In this document: piece by piece, positions 1 to 5,563 of the stretch | Position numbering within the stretch: the stretch's first letter is position 1 | Layout of the letters: every line of letters starts with the position of its first letter | Assembly: GCA_020249025.1 (NCBI GenBank) | Contig: JADCGM010000004.1 | Coordinates: 1-7,542 of the forward strand | From: Alphaproteobacteria bacterium | GTDB lineage: Bacteria > Pseudomonadota > Alphaproteobacteria > Sphingomonadales > Sphingomonadaceae | Direction: 5' to 3' | Length of the DNA stretch: 7,542 bases | Position numbers and translations under genes: made by a program | Notes under the pieces: generated by a model | Databases searched by the model: none | What the model was told of the DNA's origin: nothing | What the model saw: only the letters and a program-made list of their open reading frames with translations

Positions 1-24
1 CAGGGCATGCGGCAGCGGCGGAGG

Positions 25-109
25 TGGTGCCCCTGGTCCGACTCGAACGGACACTTCTTTCGAAACTCGATTTTGAGTCGAGCGCGTCTACCGGTTCCGC
101 CACAGGGGC
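25..109 (-). tRNA. tRNA-Leu (anticodon CAA)
   Basis: This is a complete class II tRNA read on the minus strand that decodes the leucine codon UUG. The acceptor stem pairs GCCCCTG (109-103) with CAGGGGC (35-29), followed by discriminator A at 28 and an encoded CCA at 27-25. The anticodon stem CTCGA/TCGAG (82-78 and 70-66) closes a 7-nt loop CTCAAAA, which places CAA at 75-73. An extended variable arm (TTC, GAAA loop, GAA) precedes a T arm with GTCCG/CGGAC around TTCGAGT. The long variable arm together with the CAA anticodon makes this leucine rather than serine or tyrosine. It is 85 nt including CCA, normal for tRNA-Leu. It is transcribed away from the rRNA pseudouridine synthase gene. No oligo-T terminator is visible in the 24 bases left downstream. 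Confidence 0.97.
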
Positions 110-118
110 ACGGCTCTT

Positions 119-147
119 CCGCTAGTCGGGGCGGGGCCACCGGTCAA
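119..147 (-). promoter_or_regulatory. Possible sigma70-type promoter of tRNA-Leu
   Basis: Read on the minus strand, TTGACC (147-142) matches the -35 consensus at five of six positions. A 17-nt spacer follows, then TAGCGG (124-119), which matches TATAAT only at its first two bases. The -10-like box ends 9 nt before the mature tRNA 5' end, so the primary transcript would carry only a very short leader. The -35 and the spacing are good and the -10 is poor, so this is a candidate only. Confidence 0.3.
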
Positions 148-153
148 CCGCGC

Positions 154-182
154 TTGCCAAGCCGGGCCGCGACCGGCATTCC
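154..182 (+). promoter_or_regulatory. Possible promoter giving a near-leaderless rluB transcript
   Basis: TTGCCA (154-159) matches the -35 consensus at five of six positions. A 17-nt spacer is followed by a weak -10-like CATTCC (177-182), only 6 nt before the GTG start at 189. If it is used, transcription would begin at or within a few bases of the start codon. That fits the absence of any purine-rich Shine-Dalgarno sequence upstream. Its -35 box lies 6 bp from the divergent -35-like box at 142-147. The -10 is weak and the assignment is tentative. Confidence 0.22.
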
Positions 183-188
183 GCCGGG

Positions 189-1028
189 GTGAACAGACGT
201 CCCCCGAACCCGCCGCGTCCGCCGCGCCCCGAAGGCCGTCCCGAGGGTCGCCGCGGCCCGCGCCGTGCCGGTCCCCGCCCTGCCCCGCACCGCGTCGCTG
301 CCCCCGGCGAGCCGCAGCGCATCGCCAAGCTGCTGGCGCGCGCCGGTGTCGCATCGCGGCGCGACATCGAACGCATGATCGCCGAGGGCCGCGTCGCGCT
401 CGATGGCAAGGTGCTCGACACGCCGGCGACGCTGTTGAAGGACCTGCGCGGCGTCACCGTCGACGGCAATCCGGTGGCTGCGCCAGAGGCGCCGCGGCTG
501 TTCCGCTTCCACAAGCCCGCCGGCTGCCTGACCGCGGCGCGCGATCCCAAGGGCCGCAAGACCATCTATGACCTGCTGCCGCCTGGCCTGCCGCGGCTCC
601 AGCCCGTCGGCCGCCTCGATTACAACACCGAGGGGCTGTTGCTGATGACCACCGACGGGGAGCTGAAGCGCCAGCTCGAACTCCCGTCGAACGGCGTCGA
701 GCGCAAATATCGCGTCCGTGTCTTCGGTACCGTCGATCAGCGCGCGCTCGAGGCGCTCGCCGAAGGCGTGACCGTCGAGGGCGTGAAATACGGCCCGATC
801 CTCGCCGATCTCGAACGCAAGCTCGGCCGCAACGCCTGGCTCACCGTGTCGCTGGCCGAGGGCAAGAATCGCGAGGTCCGCCGCGTCATGCTGGCGATCG
901 GGCTGCAGGTCACGCGCCTCATTCGCGTTGCCTACGGGCCGTTCGCGCTCGGCGACCTGCCGGTCACTGGCGTCGACGAGATCCATGGCTCCGACATCGG
1001 GCGGATGATGAAGCGGCTGCGCGGATGA
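189..1028 (+). CDS. rluB: RluB-type 23S rRNA pseudouridine synthase (RsuA/RluB/E/F family)
   Basis: The predicted 279-aa cytosolic enzyme isomerises a specific uridine in rRNA to pseudouridine. Residues 1-40 are a low-complexity Pro/Arg/Gly-rich basic tail. An S4 RNA-binding domain follows at about 42-90 (QRIAKLLARAGVASRRDIER onward). The RsuA-family catalytic domain spans about 103-255, with the signature GRLDYNTEGLLLMT at 141-154 whose Asp144 is the expected nucleophile, and the family motif EGKNREVRRV at 224-233. GTG at 189 is the only upstream start, because an in-frame TAG lies at 123-125. The next in-frame Met (residue 64) would cut into the S4 domain. No Shine-Dalgarno sequence is visible. 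The stop overlaps the rsmD start (ATGA, 1025-1028), so the two are probably co-transcribed and coupled. RluB (target U2605 in E. coli) is the best guess. RsuA or RluE/F specificity cannot be excluded without a search. Confidence 0.92.
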   Translation: MNRRPPNPPRPPRPEGRPEGRRGPRRAGPRPAPHRVAAPGEPQRIAKLLARAGVASRRDIERMIAEGRVALDGKVLDTPATLLKDLRGVTVDGNPVAAPEAPRLFRFHKPAGCLTAARDPKGRKTIYDLLPPGLPRLQPVGRLDYNTEGLLLMTTDGELKRQLELPSNGVERKYRVRVFGTVDQRALEALAEGVTVEGVKYGPILADLERKLGRNAWLTVSLAEGKNREVRRVMLAIGLQVTRLIRVAYGPFALGDLPVTGVDEIHGSDIGRMMKRLRG

Positions 1029-1567
1029 GGATCGTCGCCGGCCGCTGGCGCGGGCGGACGCTGACGGCCCCGTCGGGCGACGCCACCCGCCCCACCGCGG
1101 ATCGCGTCCGCGAGGCGCTGTTCTCGATGCTCGCAAGCCGCCTCGGCAGCTTCGAGGATCTGCGCGTCGTTGACCTCTTCGCCGGCACCGGCGCGCTCGG
1201 CCTCGAAGCGCTGTCGCGCGGTGCGGCGCATGCCACCTTCGTTGAAACCGACCGCCGTGCGCTGGCTGCGCTCAAGGCCAACATCGCGACGCTGGGCGCG
1301 GACGCCGCCGTTCTCGCCATGCCCGCGGCCGGCCTCGGCCGCGCCCCCGAGCCCGCACACCTCGCGTTCCTCGATCCGCCTTACGGCAAGGGCCTCGCCG
1401 GCCCGGCGCTCGAACGGCTGCGCGACAATGGCTGGCTCGCACCGCACGCCCTCGTCAGCGTCGAGACCGCCCGCGACGAGGCCTTCCCCCTCCCCGCCGG
1501 CTTCACCCTCGACACCACCCGCGACCACGGCAAGGCGCGGCTGCACATCCTGCGGGTTGAGGGCTAG
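1025..1567 (+). CDS. rsmD: 16S rRNA (guanine(966)-N(2))-methyltransferase RsmD
   Basis: The 180-aa SAM-dependent methyltransferase is expected to make m2G966 in 16S rRNA during 30S assembly, using SAM. The typical N-terminus MRIVAGRWRGRTL is followed by the conserved RPTADRVREALFSML segment (22-36). Motif I, DLFAGTGALGLEALSRGA (50-67), forms the SAM pocket, and E74 in VETD fits the acidic residue that contacts the SAM ribose. LDPPYGKG (116-123) is the N-methyltransferase (N/D)PPY catalytic motif. The length is normal for RsmD. The ATG overlaps the preceding stop by 4 nt with no independent Shine-Dalgarno sequence, which suggests translational coupling to rluB. It pairs functionally with that gene: one modifies the large-subunit rRNA, the other the small. 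It ends 23 bp before the stop of a convergent gene. Confidence 0.95.
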   Translation: MRIVAGRWRGRTLTAPSGDATRPTADRVREALFSMLASRLGSFEDLRVVDLFAGTGALGLEALSRGAAHATFVETDRRALAALKANIATLGADAAVLAMPAAGLGRAPEPAHLAFLDPPYGKGLAGPALERLRDNGWLAPHALVSVETARDEAFPLPAGFTLDTTRDHGKARLHILRVEG

Positions 1568-1584
1568 CCCCCCGAAGGGGGGGG
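1568..1584. terminator. C6-GAA-G8 hairpin between convergent genes
   Basis: Immediately after the rsmD stop, six C residues (1568-1573), GAA, and eight G residues (1577-1584) can form a stem of at least six G-C pairs with a three-base loop. The stem reads nearly the same from both strands, and it sits between convergent stop codons, where a bidirectional terminator would be expected. No T tract follows on either strand, so it is not a classical intrinsic terminator. It may mark a transcription end or protect a 3' end. Confidence 0.4.
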
Positions 1585-1590
1585 AAGGCC

Positions 1591-2757
1591 TCAATAGCTC
1601 TTCGGCAGCCCCAGCACGCGTTCGCCGATGAAGTTCAGGATCATCTCGCGGCTGACCGGCGCGATGCGGGCAATCATCGCCTCGCGCAGATAGCGCTCGA
1701 CGTCATATTCGCGGGCGTAGCCCATGCCGCCATGCGCCAGCACTGCCGCCTCGCAAGCGTTGAAGCCGGCTTCCGCGCCCAGATACTTCGCCGCGTTCGC
1801 CTCGGCGCCGCAGTCGGCGCCCATGTCGTAAAGCGCCGCCGCCTTCATCGCGAGCAGGTTGGCCGCCTCCAGCTCCGCCCAGCTCTTGGCGAGCGGGTGC
1901 TGGATGCCCTGGTTCTGGCCGATCGGCCGGCCGAACACGACGCGCTCCTTGGCATATTGCGTTGCCCGCGCCAGCGCCGCGCGCCCGAGGCCGATCGCCT
2001 CGACCGCGAACAGCACGCGCTCGGGGTTCAGACCGCTCAGCAGATAGGTGAAGCCCTTGCCCTCCTCGCCGATCAGCGCGTCGTCAGGTACCTCCAGCCC
2101 CTCGATGAAGAGCATGTTGCACTCCACCGCCTTGCGGCCCATTTTCGGGATCGGTCGCGCCTCGATCTTCGTGCGGTCGAAATCGCAATAGAAGAGGCTG
2201 AGGCCCTGCGTCGGACGCGGCGACTGCTCCTTGGGCGTCGTGCGCGCGATGATGATCATCTTGTTCGCGCGCTGCGCCGCCGTCGTCCAGATCTTGCGCC
2301 CGGTGATCCGCCAGCCGCCGTCGATCTTCTCCGCGCGCGTCTTGAGGCTCGAGGTGTCGAGGCCGCTGTCGGGCTCGGTGACCGCGAAGCACATCCGCTG
2401 CTCGCCCGAGATGATCTTCGGCAGATGCGCAGCACGCTGCGCGTCGCTGCCGAACTTCACGATCGGCATCGGGCCGAAGATGTTGAGGTGAACCGCGCTC
2501 GCGCCCGAGAAGCCTGCCCCTGACTGCGCGATGGTGCGCATGAGGATCGAGGCCTCGGTCAGCCCGAGCCCCGCGCCGCCGACGCTTTCCGGCATCGCGA
2601 TTCCCAGCCAGCCGCCCTCGGCGACCGCCGCGACGAACTCTTCGGGGAATTCGCCGGTTTCGTCGGTCTTGCGCCAGTAATCGGCGTCGAAGCGCTGGCA
2701 GAGTTGCTGGACGGCGCTTTCCAGCGCCTCGTGCTCGGGGGTGGGGATGAAGCTCAT
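1591..2757 (-). CDS. Acyl-CoA dehydrogenase (FAD-dependent, catalytic Glu in the IVD/LCAD position)
   Basis: The 388-aa flavoenzyme is predicted to oxidise an acyl-CoA to the trans-2-enoyl-CoA, passing electrons to electron-transfer flavoprotein. The N-terminal helical domain covers about 1-115. The middle beta domain carries the FAD/substrate motif CFAVTEPDSGLDT (123-135) and the GRKIWTT segment (153-159). The C-terminal helical domain has RVVFGRPIGQNQGIQHPLA (272-290) and AHGGMGYARE (341-350). The usual C-terminal catalytic Glu (YEGT in MCAD-type enzymes) is replaced by IAPVS (365-369). A Glu is present at 246 in SGLNPERVL, matching the base position of isovaleryl-CoA and long-chain acyl-CoA dehydrogenases. 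The frame stays open to 2970, but those 71 codons are unlike the family and run into the divergent DAHP synthase gene. ATG at 2757 gives the family N-terminus. There is no clear Shine-Dalgarno sequence. The substrate cannot be stated; branched or long acyl-CoA is possible. Confidence 0.93.
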   Translation of the reverse strand: MSFIPTPEHEALESAVQQLCQRFDADYWRKTDETGEFPEEFVAAVAEGGWLGIAMPESVGGAGLGLTEASILMRTIAQSGAGFSGASAVHLNIFGPMPIVKFGSDAQRAAHLPKIISGEQRMCFAVTEPDSGLDTSSLKTRAEKIDGGWRITGRKIWTTAAQRANKMIIIARTTPKEQSPRPTQGLSLFYCDFDRTKIEARPIPKMGRKAVECNMLFIEGLEVPDDALIGEEGKGFTYLLSGLNPERVLFAVEAIGLGRAALARATQYAKERVVFGRPIGQNQGIQHPLAKSWAELEAANLLAMKAAALYDMGADCGAEANAAKYLGAEAGFNACEAAVLAHGGMGYAREYDVERYLREAMIARIAPVSREMILNFIGERVLGLPKSY

Positions 2758-2767
2758 GACCACTGCG

Positions 2768-2794
2768 CTTATCCGCCGCCTTGCGCTTTCGCAA
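2768..2794 (-). promoter_or_regulatory. Possible promoter of the acyl-CoA dehydrogenase gene
   Basis: On the minus strand, TTGCGA (2794-2789) and GATAAG (2773-2768) each match the sigma70 boxes at four of six positions. They are separated by 15 nt, shorter than the preferred 17. The -10-like box ends 10 nt before the ATG at 2757, so the leader would be only a few bases, consistent with the lack of a Shine-Dalgarno sequence. The -35-like box overlaps the right arm of the dyad at 2781-2794. This is tentative. Confidence 0.25.
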
Positions 2795-2806
2795 TGTTGC
2801 GCGCAA
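2781..2806. promoter_or_regulatory. Two adjacent TTGCG/CGCAA dyads, operator-like
   Basis: The 59-bp divergent spacer contains TTGCG-CTTT-CGCAA (2781-2794), an interrupted inverted repeat. Two bases later comes the perfect 10-bp palindrome TTGCGCGCAA (2797-2806). Both share the outer arms TTGC and GCAA, and their left edges are 16 bp apart. Two related dyads between divergent genes resemble paired operator half-sites for a dimeric regulator acting on one or both genes. The second dyad ends inside the DAHP synthase Shine-Dalgarno region, so an RNA structure role is also possible. The protein that would bind is unknown. Confidence 0.35.
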
Positions 2807-2811
2807 AGGGG
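2805..2811 (+). promoter_or_regulatory. Ribosome binding site deciding the DAHP synthase start
   Basis: AAAGGGG lies 5 nt before the ATG at 2817 and is the clearest Shine-Dalgarno sequence in the window. It supports that ATG over the upstream in-frame TTG at 2781. The last two bases of the palindrome TTGCGCGCAA overlap it. Confidence 0.75.
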
Positions 2812-2816
2812 CCGCG

Positions 2817-4205
2817 ATGACACGGAATATCCACAGCGAACGCTGGGCGCCCGACAGCTGGCGCAATGCCGAGGCGCGCCAGCTCCCGACCTATCCCGAC
2901 ACTGCCGCGCGCGACGCGGTCGAGGCCGAGCTGCGCTCGTTTCCGCCCCTGGTGTTCGCCGGCGAAGCACGCGATCTCAAACGCCACCTGTCCGAGGTTG
3001 CGGCCGGGCGCGCCTTCCTGCTGCAGGGCGGCGACTGCGCTGAGAGCTTCGCGGAATTCCACCCGAACAACATCCGCGACACCTTCCGTGTGCTGCTCCA
3101 GATGGCGGTGGTCCTCACCTTCGCCTCGAAGCTTCCTGTGGTGAAGGTCGGGCGCATGGCCGGCCAGTTCGCCAAGCCGCGCTCCGCCGACACCGAGGAG
3201 CAGGACGGCGTCTCGCTGCCGAGCTACCGCGGCGACAATGTCAACGACATCGCCTTCACCCCCGAGAGCCGGACGCCCGATCCCGAGCGGATGAAGCGCG
3301 GCTACATGCAGTCGGCGGCGACGCTCAACCTGCTCCGCGCCTTCGCGCAGGGCGGCTATGCGAACCTCGGACAGGTCCACAAGTGGAACCTCGATTTCGT
3401 CGGCCGCAGCCCGTGGGCGAAGAAATACGCCCAGGTCGCGGAGCGCATCGGCGAGGCGCTGTCCTTCATGGAGGCGTGCGGCCTCTCGCCCGAGACGGTC
3501 CCGCAGCTGAAGGGCACCGAGTTCTACACCAGCCACGAAGCGCTGCTGCTCGGCTACGAGGCGGCGATGACGCGGCAGGACAGCCTGACCGGCGACTGGG
3601 TCGACACCTCGGCGCACATGCTTTGGATCGGCGACCGTACCCGCTTCGAGGGCTCGGCGCACATCGAGTTCCTGCGCGGCGTCATCAACCCGCTCGGCCT
3701 GAAGGCCGGGCCGAGCCTCGAGCCCGATGCGCTGCTGCGGCTCATCGACATCCTCAACCCGTCGAACGAGGCCGGGCGGCTGACGATCATCACCCGCTTC
3801 GGCCACGACAAGGTCGAGGCGCATCTCCCGAAGCTCGTCCGCGCGGTGAAGCGCGAGGGGCGCAACGTCGTTTGGTCCTGCGATCCGATGCACGGCAACA
3901 CGGTCAAGTCGGCGAGCGGCTTCAAGACGCGCCCGTTCGACCGCATCCTCGCCGAGGTGAAGGGCTTCTTCGCGGTCCACCGCGCGGAAGGGACGCACGC
4001 CGGCGGCATTCACGCCGAGATGACCGGCCAGAACGTGACCGAATGCACCGGCGGCGCGATGGCGGTCACCGACGAGGCGCTCGCGGACCGCTACCACACT
4101 CACTGCGACCCGCGCCTCAACGCCGGCCAGTCGCTGGAGCTCGCCTTCCTTCTCGCCGAGGAGCTGAAGGCGGAGATGAAGCAGCGCGAGCAGCGCGCGG
4201 CCTAG
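2817..4205 (+). CDS. aroG: Class II 3-deoxy-7-phosphoheptulonate (DAHP) synthase
   Basis: This cytosolic metalloenzyme condenses phosphoenolpyruvate with erythrose 4-phosphate to DAHP, the first step of the shikimate pathway to aromatic amino acids. The 462-aa length and sequence are those of the class II (plant/Mycobacterium-type) family, unrelated in primary sequence to E. coli AroF/G/H. Family landmarks are WAPDSWR near the start, LLQGGDCAESF (68-78), the KVGRMAGQFAKPRS segment (110-123), WSCDPMHGNT (353-362) and GGIHAEMTGQNVTEC (396-410). Expected metal ligands are all present: Cys74, His359, Glu401 and Asp431, in the same order as in the M. tuberculosis enzyme. ATG 2817 has a strong AAAGGGG ribosome site and gives the usual MTRN-type N-terminus. 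A TTG 12 codons upstream is unlikely. No chorismate mutase domain is fused. The symbol follows the mycobacterial class II name and does not imply E. coli AroG. It is divergent from the acyl-CoA dehydrogenase gene, with which no pathway link is evident. Confidence 0.97.
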   Translation: MTRNIHSERWAPDSWRNAEARQLPTYPDTAARDAVEAELRSFPPLVFAGEARDLKRHLSEVAAGRAFLLQGGDCAESFAEFHPNNIRDTFRVLLQMAVVLTFASKLPVVKVGRMAGQFAKPRSADTEEQDGVSLPSYRGDNVNDIAFTPESRTPDPERMKRGYMQSAATLNLLRAFAQGGYANLGQVHKWNLDFVGRSPWAKKYAQVAERIGEALSFMEACGLSPETVPQLKGTEFYTSHEALLLGYEAAMTRQDSLTGDWVDTSAHMLWIGDRTRFEGSAHIEFLRGVINPLGLKAGPSLEPDALLRLIDILNPSNEAGRLTIITRFGHDKVEAHLPKLVRAVKREGRNVVWSCDPMHGNTVKSASGFKTRPFDRILAEVKGFFAVHRAEGTHAGGIHAEMTGQNVTECTGGAMAVTDEALADRYHTHCDPRLNAGQSLELAFLLAEELKAEMKQREQRAA

Positions 4206-4217
4206 GGGCGTCTCCGC

Positions 4218-4592
4218 CTAAAGCGGCAGCAACGCCGCCGCGACCTTGCGCCCCTCGCCGGCGAGAACGTTGTAGGTCCGCGCAGCGGCTTTCGAATCCA
4301 TGAAGTCGAGGGCGACCCCGCGCGCGGTCAGCGCCTCGCTGAGTGCCCTGGCCGGTCGCGCCATCGTTGCGCCGGTGCCGAGCAGAACCACCTCGATCTC
4401 GGAGCCGATGGCGGCGAAATCGTCAGCCGTCAGCGCCGCCAGCGGCCCAGCCGTCCACGGCGCGACGCCAGTGGGCAGCACCAGCACGCCGCCGGCGTAG
4501 CTGGCGCCCGCAACGCGGAAGCCGCCCGCCGCATAGCCCTGAATGACCGGGACGCCCGCCGGGCCCGGCTGCTGTTCGAAGCGCGGGCTCAC
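4218..4592 (-). CDS. Mth938-like domain protein (DUF498/NDUFAF3-like)
   Basis: The 124-aa small soluble protein belongs to the Mth938/NDUFAF3-like family. Visible family features are the IQGYAAGGFRVAG strand region (17-29), the glycine motif LLGTGATMARP (70-80) and the C-terminal signature MDSKAAARTYNVLAGEGRKV (98-117). Human NDUFAF3, a relative, is a complex I assembly factor. The function of bacterial members linked to secDF is not established, and neither an enzymatic role nor a Sec role should be assumed. The GTG start overlaps the secF stop (GTGA on the minus strand, 4592-4589), there is no separate Shine-Dalgarno sequence, and it is the last gene of the yajC-secD-secF operon. Its length is typical of the family. 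It ends 12 bp from the stop of the convergent DAHP synthase gene, leaving little room for a terminator. Confidence 0.9.
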   Translation of the reverse strand: MSPRFEQQPGPAGVPVIQGYAAGGFRVAGASYAGGVLVLPTGVAPWTAGPLAALTADDFAAIGSEIEVVLLGTGATMARPARALSEALTARGVALDFMDSKAAARTYNVLAGEGRKVAAALLPL

Positions 4593-5554
4593 GGCCGCGG
4601 CGCGACGCGCTCGGCCTTGCCGGTGTCGGGCGGCAGGAAGCTCTGCGGCCCGACGCCGAAGTAGATGAGCAGCGGCGCCGAGACGTAGATCGACGAGTAG
4701 GTGCCGATGAAGATGCCGAGCAGCATGGCGATCGCGAAGCCGAAGATCACGTCGCCGCCGAGCAGCACCAGCGCCGACAGCGCGAAGATCATCGACAGCG
4801 ACGTCACGATGGTGCGCGACAGCGTCTCGTTGACCGTCAAGTCGAGCAACGGCGCGATATCCATCTTGCGGTATTTGCGCAGGTTTTCACGAACGCGGTC
4901 GTAGACGACGATGGTGTCGTTCAACGAGTAGCCGATGATCGTGAGGATCGCCGCGACGATGTTGAGATTGAACTCGAGCTGCGTCAGCGAGAAGAAGCCG
5001 AGCGTCAGGATGACGTCGTGGAGCAGCGTCAGCAGCGCGCCGACGCCGAACTGCCACTCGAAGCGGAACCAGATGTAGAGCGCGACGCCGATCGCCGAGA
5101 TGATCGCGGCAAGCGCGCCCGAGCGGATCAGCTCGCCCGACACCTTGCCCGACACCGTCTCGACCCGGCGGAATTCGGCGTCCGGATGGCCGACGCGGAT
5201 GGCGTCCTGCACCTGCACCACGACGCGCTGTACCGCCTCCTGATCGCCGGCCTCGGCGCCCTCGGGCAGCGGCAGGCGGATCGACACCGTATCGGCGGAA
5301 CCGAACTGCTGGAGCGAGGCGTCGCCGAGGTTGAGCCGGTTGACGGTTTCGCGCAGCTCGTCGATCGGCGCCGTCTGCTCGAACTTGGTCTCGATCATCA
5401 GGCCGCCGGCGAAGTCGACGCCATAGTTCAGCCCGCGGGTCATCAGCAGCGCCACCGAGGCGATCGTCAGCGCCAGCGTCAGCCCGAGCGCGACGAAGCG
5501 CCACTTCAGGAAGCTGATGTTGGTGTTGTCGGGGATGAGCTTCAGAAGACGCAT
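4589..5554 (-). CDS. secF: Protein translocase subunit SecF
   Basis: SecF is an inner-membrane subunit of the SecDF complex, which uses the proton motive force to pull exported proteins through SecYEG from the periplasmic side. The 321-aa protein has the expected layout: TM1 at about 20-39, the signature NYGVDFAGG (43-51), a periplasmic P1 domain at about 52-140, then TM2-TM6 at about 145-163, 169-190, 196-215, 249-267 and 270-298. The conserved TM4 motif IIGYSLNDTIVVYDRVRENL lies at 206-225 and contains the conserved Asp213 and Asp219. The ATG at 5554 is preceded by AGGA (5565-5562), which overlaps the secD stop codon, so translation is probably coupled to secD. The 4-nt overlap with the next gene continues the operon. 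SecD and SecF are separate genes here, not fused. Confidence 0.98.
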   Translation of the reverse strand: MRLLKLIPDNTNISFLKWRFVALGLTLALTIASVALLMTRGLNYGVDFAGGLMIETKFEQTAPIDELRETVNRLNLGDASLQQFGSADTVSIRLPLPEGAEAGDQEAVQRVVVQVQDAIRVGHPDAEFRRVETVSGKVSGELIRSGALAAIISAIGVALYIWFRFEWQFGVGALLTLLHDVILTLGFFSLTQLEFNLNIVAAILTIIGYSLNDTIVVYDRVRENLRKYRKMDIAPLLDLTVNETLSRTIVTSLSMIFALSALVLLGGDVIFGFAIAMLLGIFIGTYSSIYVSAPLLIYFGVGPQSFLPPDTGKAERVAPRP

Positions 5555-5563
5555 GGCGAAATC

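Noticed and set aside
7..192. Small plus-strand open frame across the tRNA locus
   Set aside because: It is largely the complement of tRNA-Leu, so its codons reflect RNA structure and not a protein.
144..1136. Long minus-strand open frame (330 codons) antisense to rluB
   Set aside because: It lies opposite a gene with clear S4 and pseudouridine synthase motifs. The product is an Arg/Ala/Asp/His-rich string with no recognisable domain, typical of antisense frames in GC-rich genes.
1732..2523. 263-codon plus-strand open frame inside the acyl-CoA dehydrogenase gene
   Set aside because: It is an antisense shadow of a well-supported enzyme. The product is Arg/Leu/Ala-rich without motifs.
2769..4103. 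444-codon minus-strand open frame opposite the DAHP synthase gene
   Set aside because: It is striking in length, but it covers a gene with all metal ligands in place, shows no family features, and has the Arg/Ala/Val/Leu/Asp/His make-up of a mirrored GC-rich coding frame.
4207..4218. GGCG-TCTC-CGCC hairpin as a terminator
   Set aside because: The stem is only four pairs with no T tract and overlaps a stop codon; it is too weak to call.
3383..4303. 306-codon plus-strand frame overlapping the DAHP synthase gene
   Set aside because: It is a shifted frame of the same coding strand, yielding an Arg/Ala/Gly/Pro-rich product without domains, and it runs past the real stop into the convergent gene.
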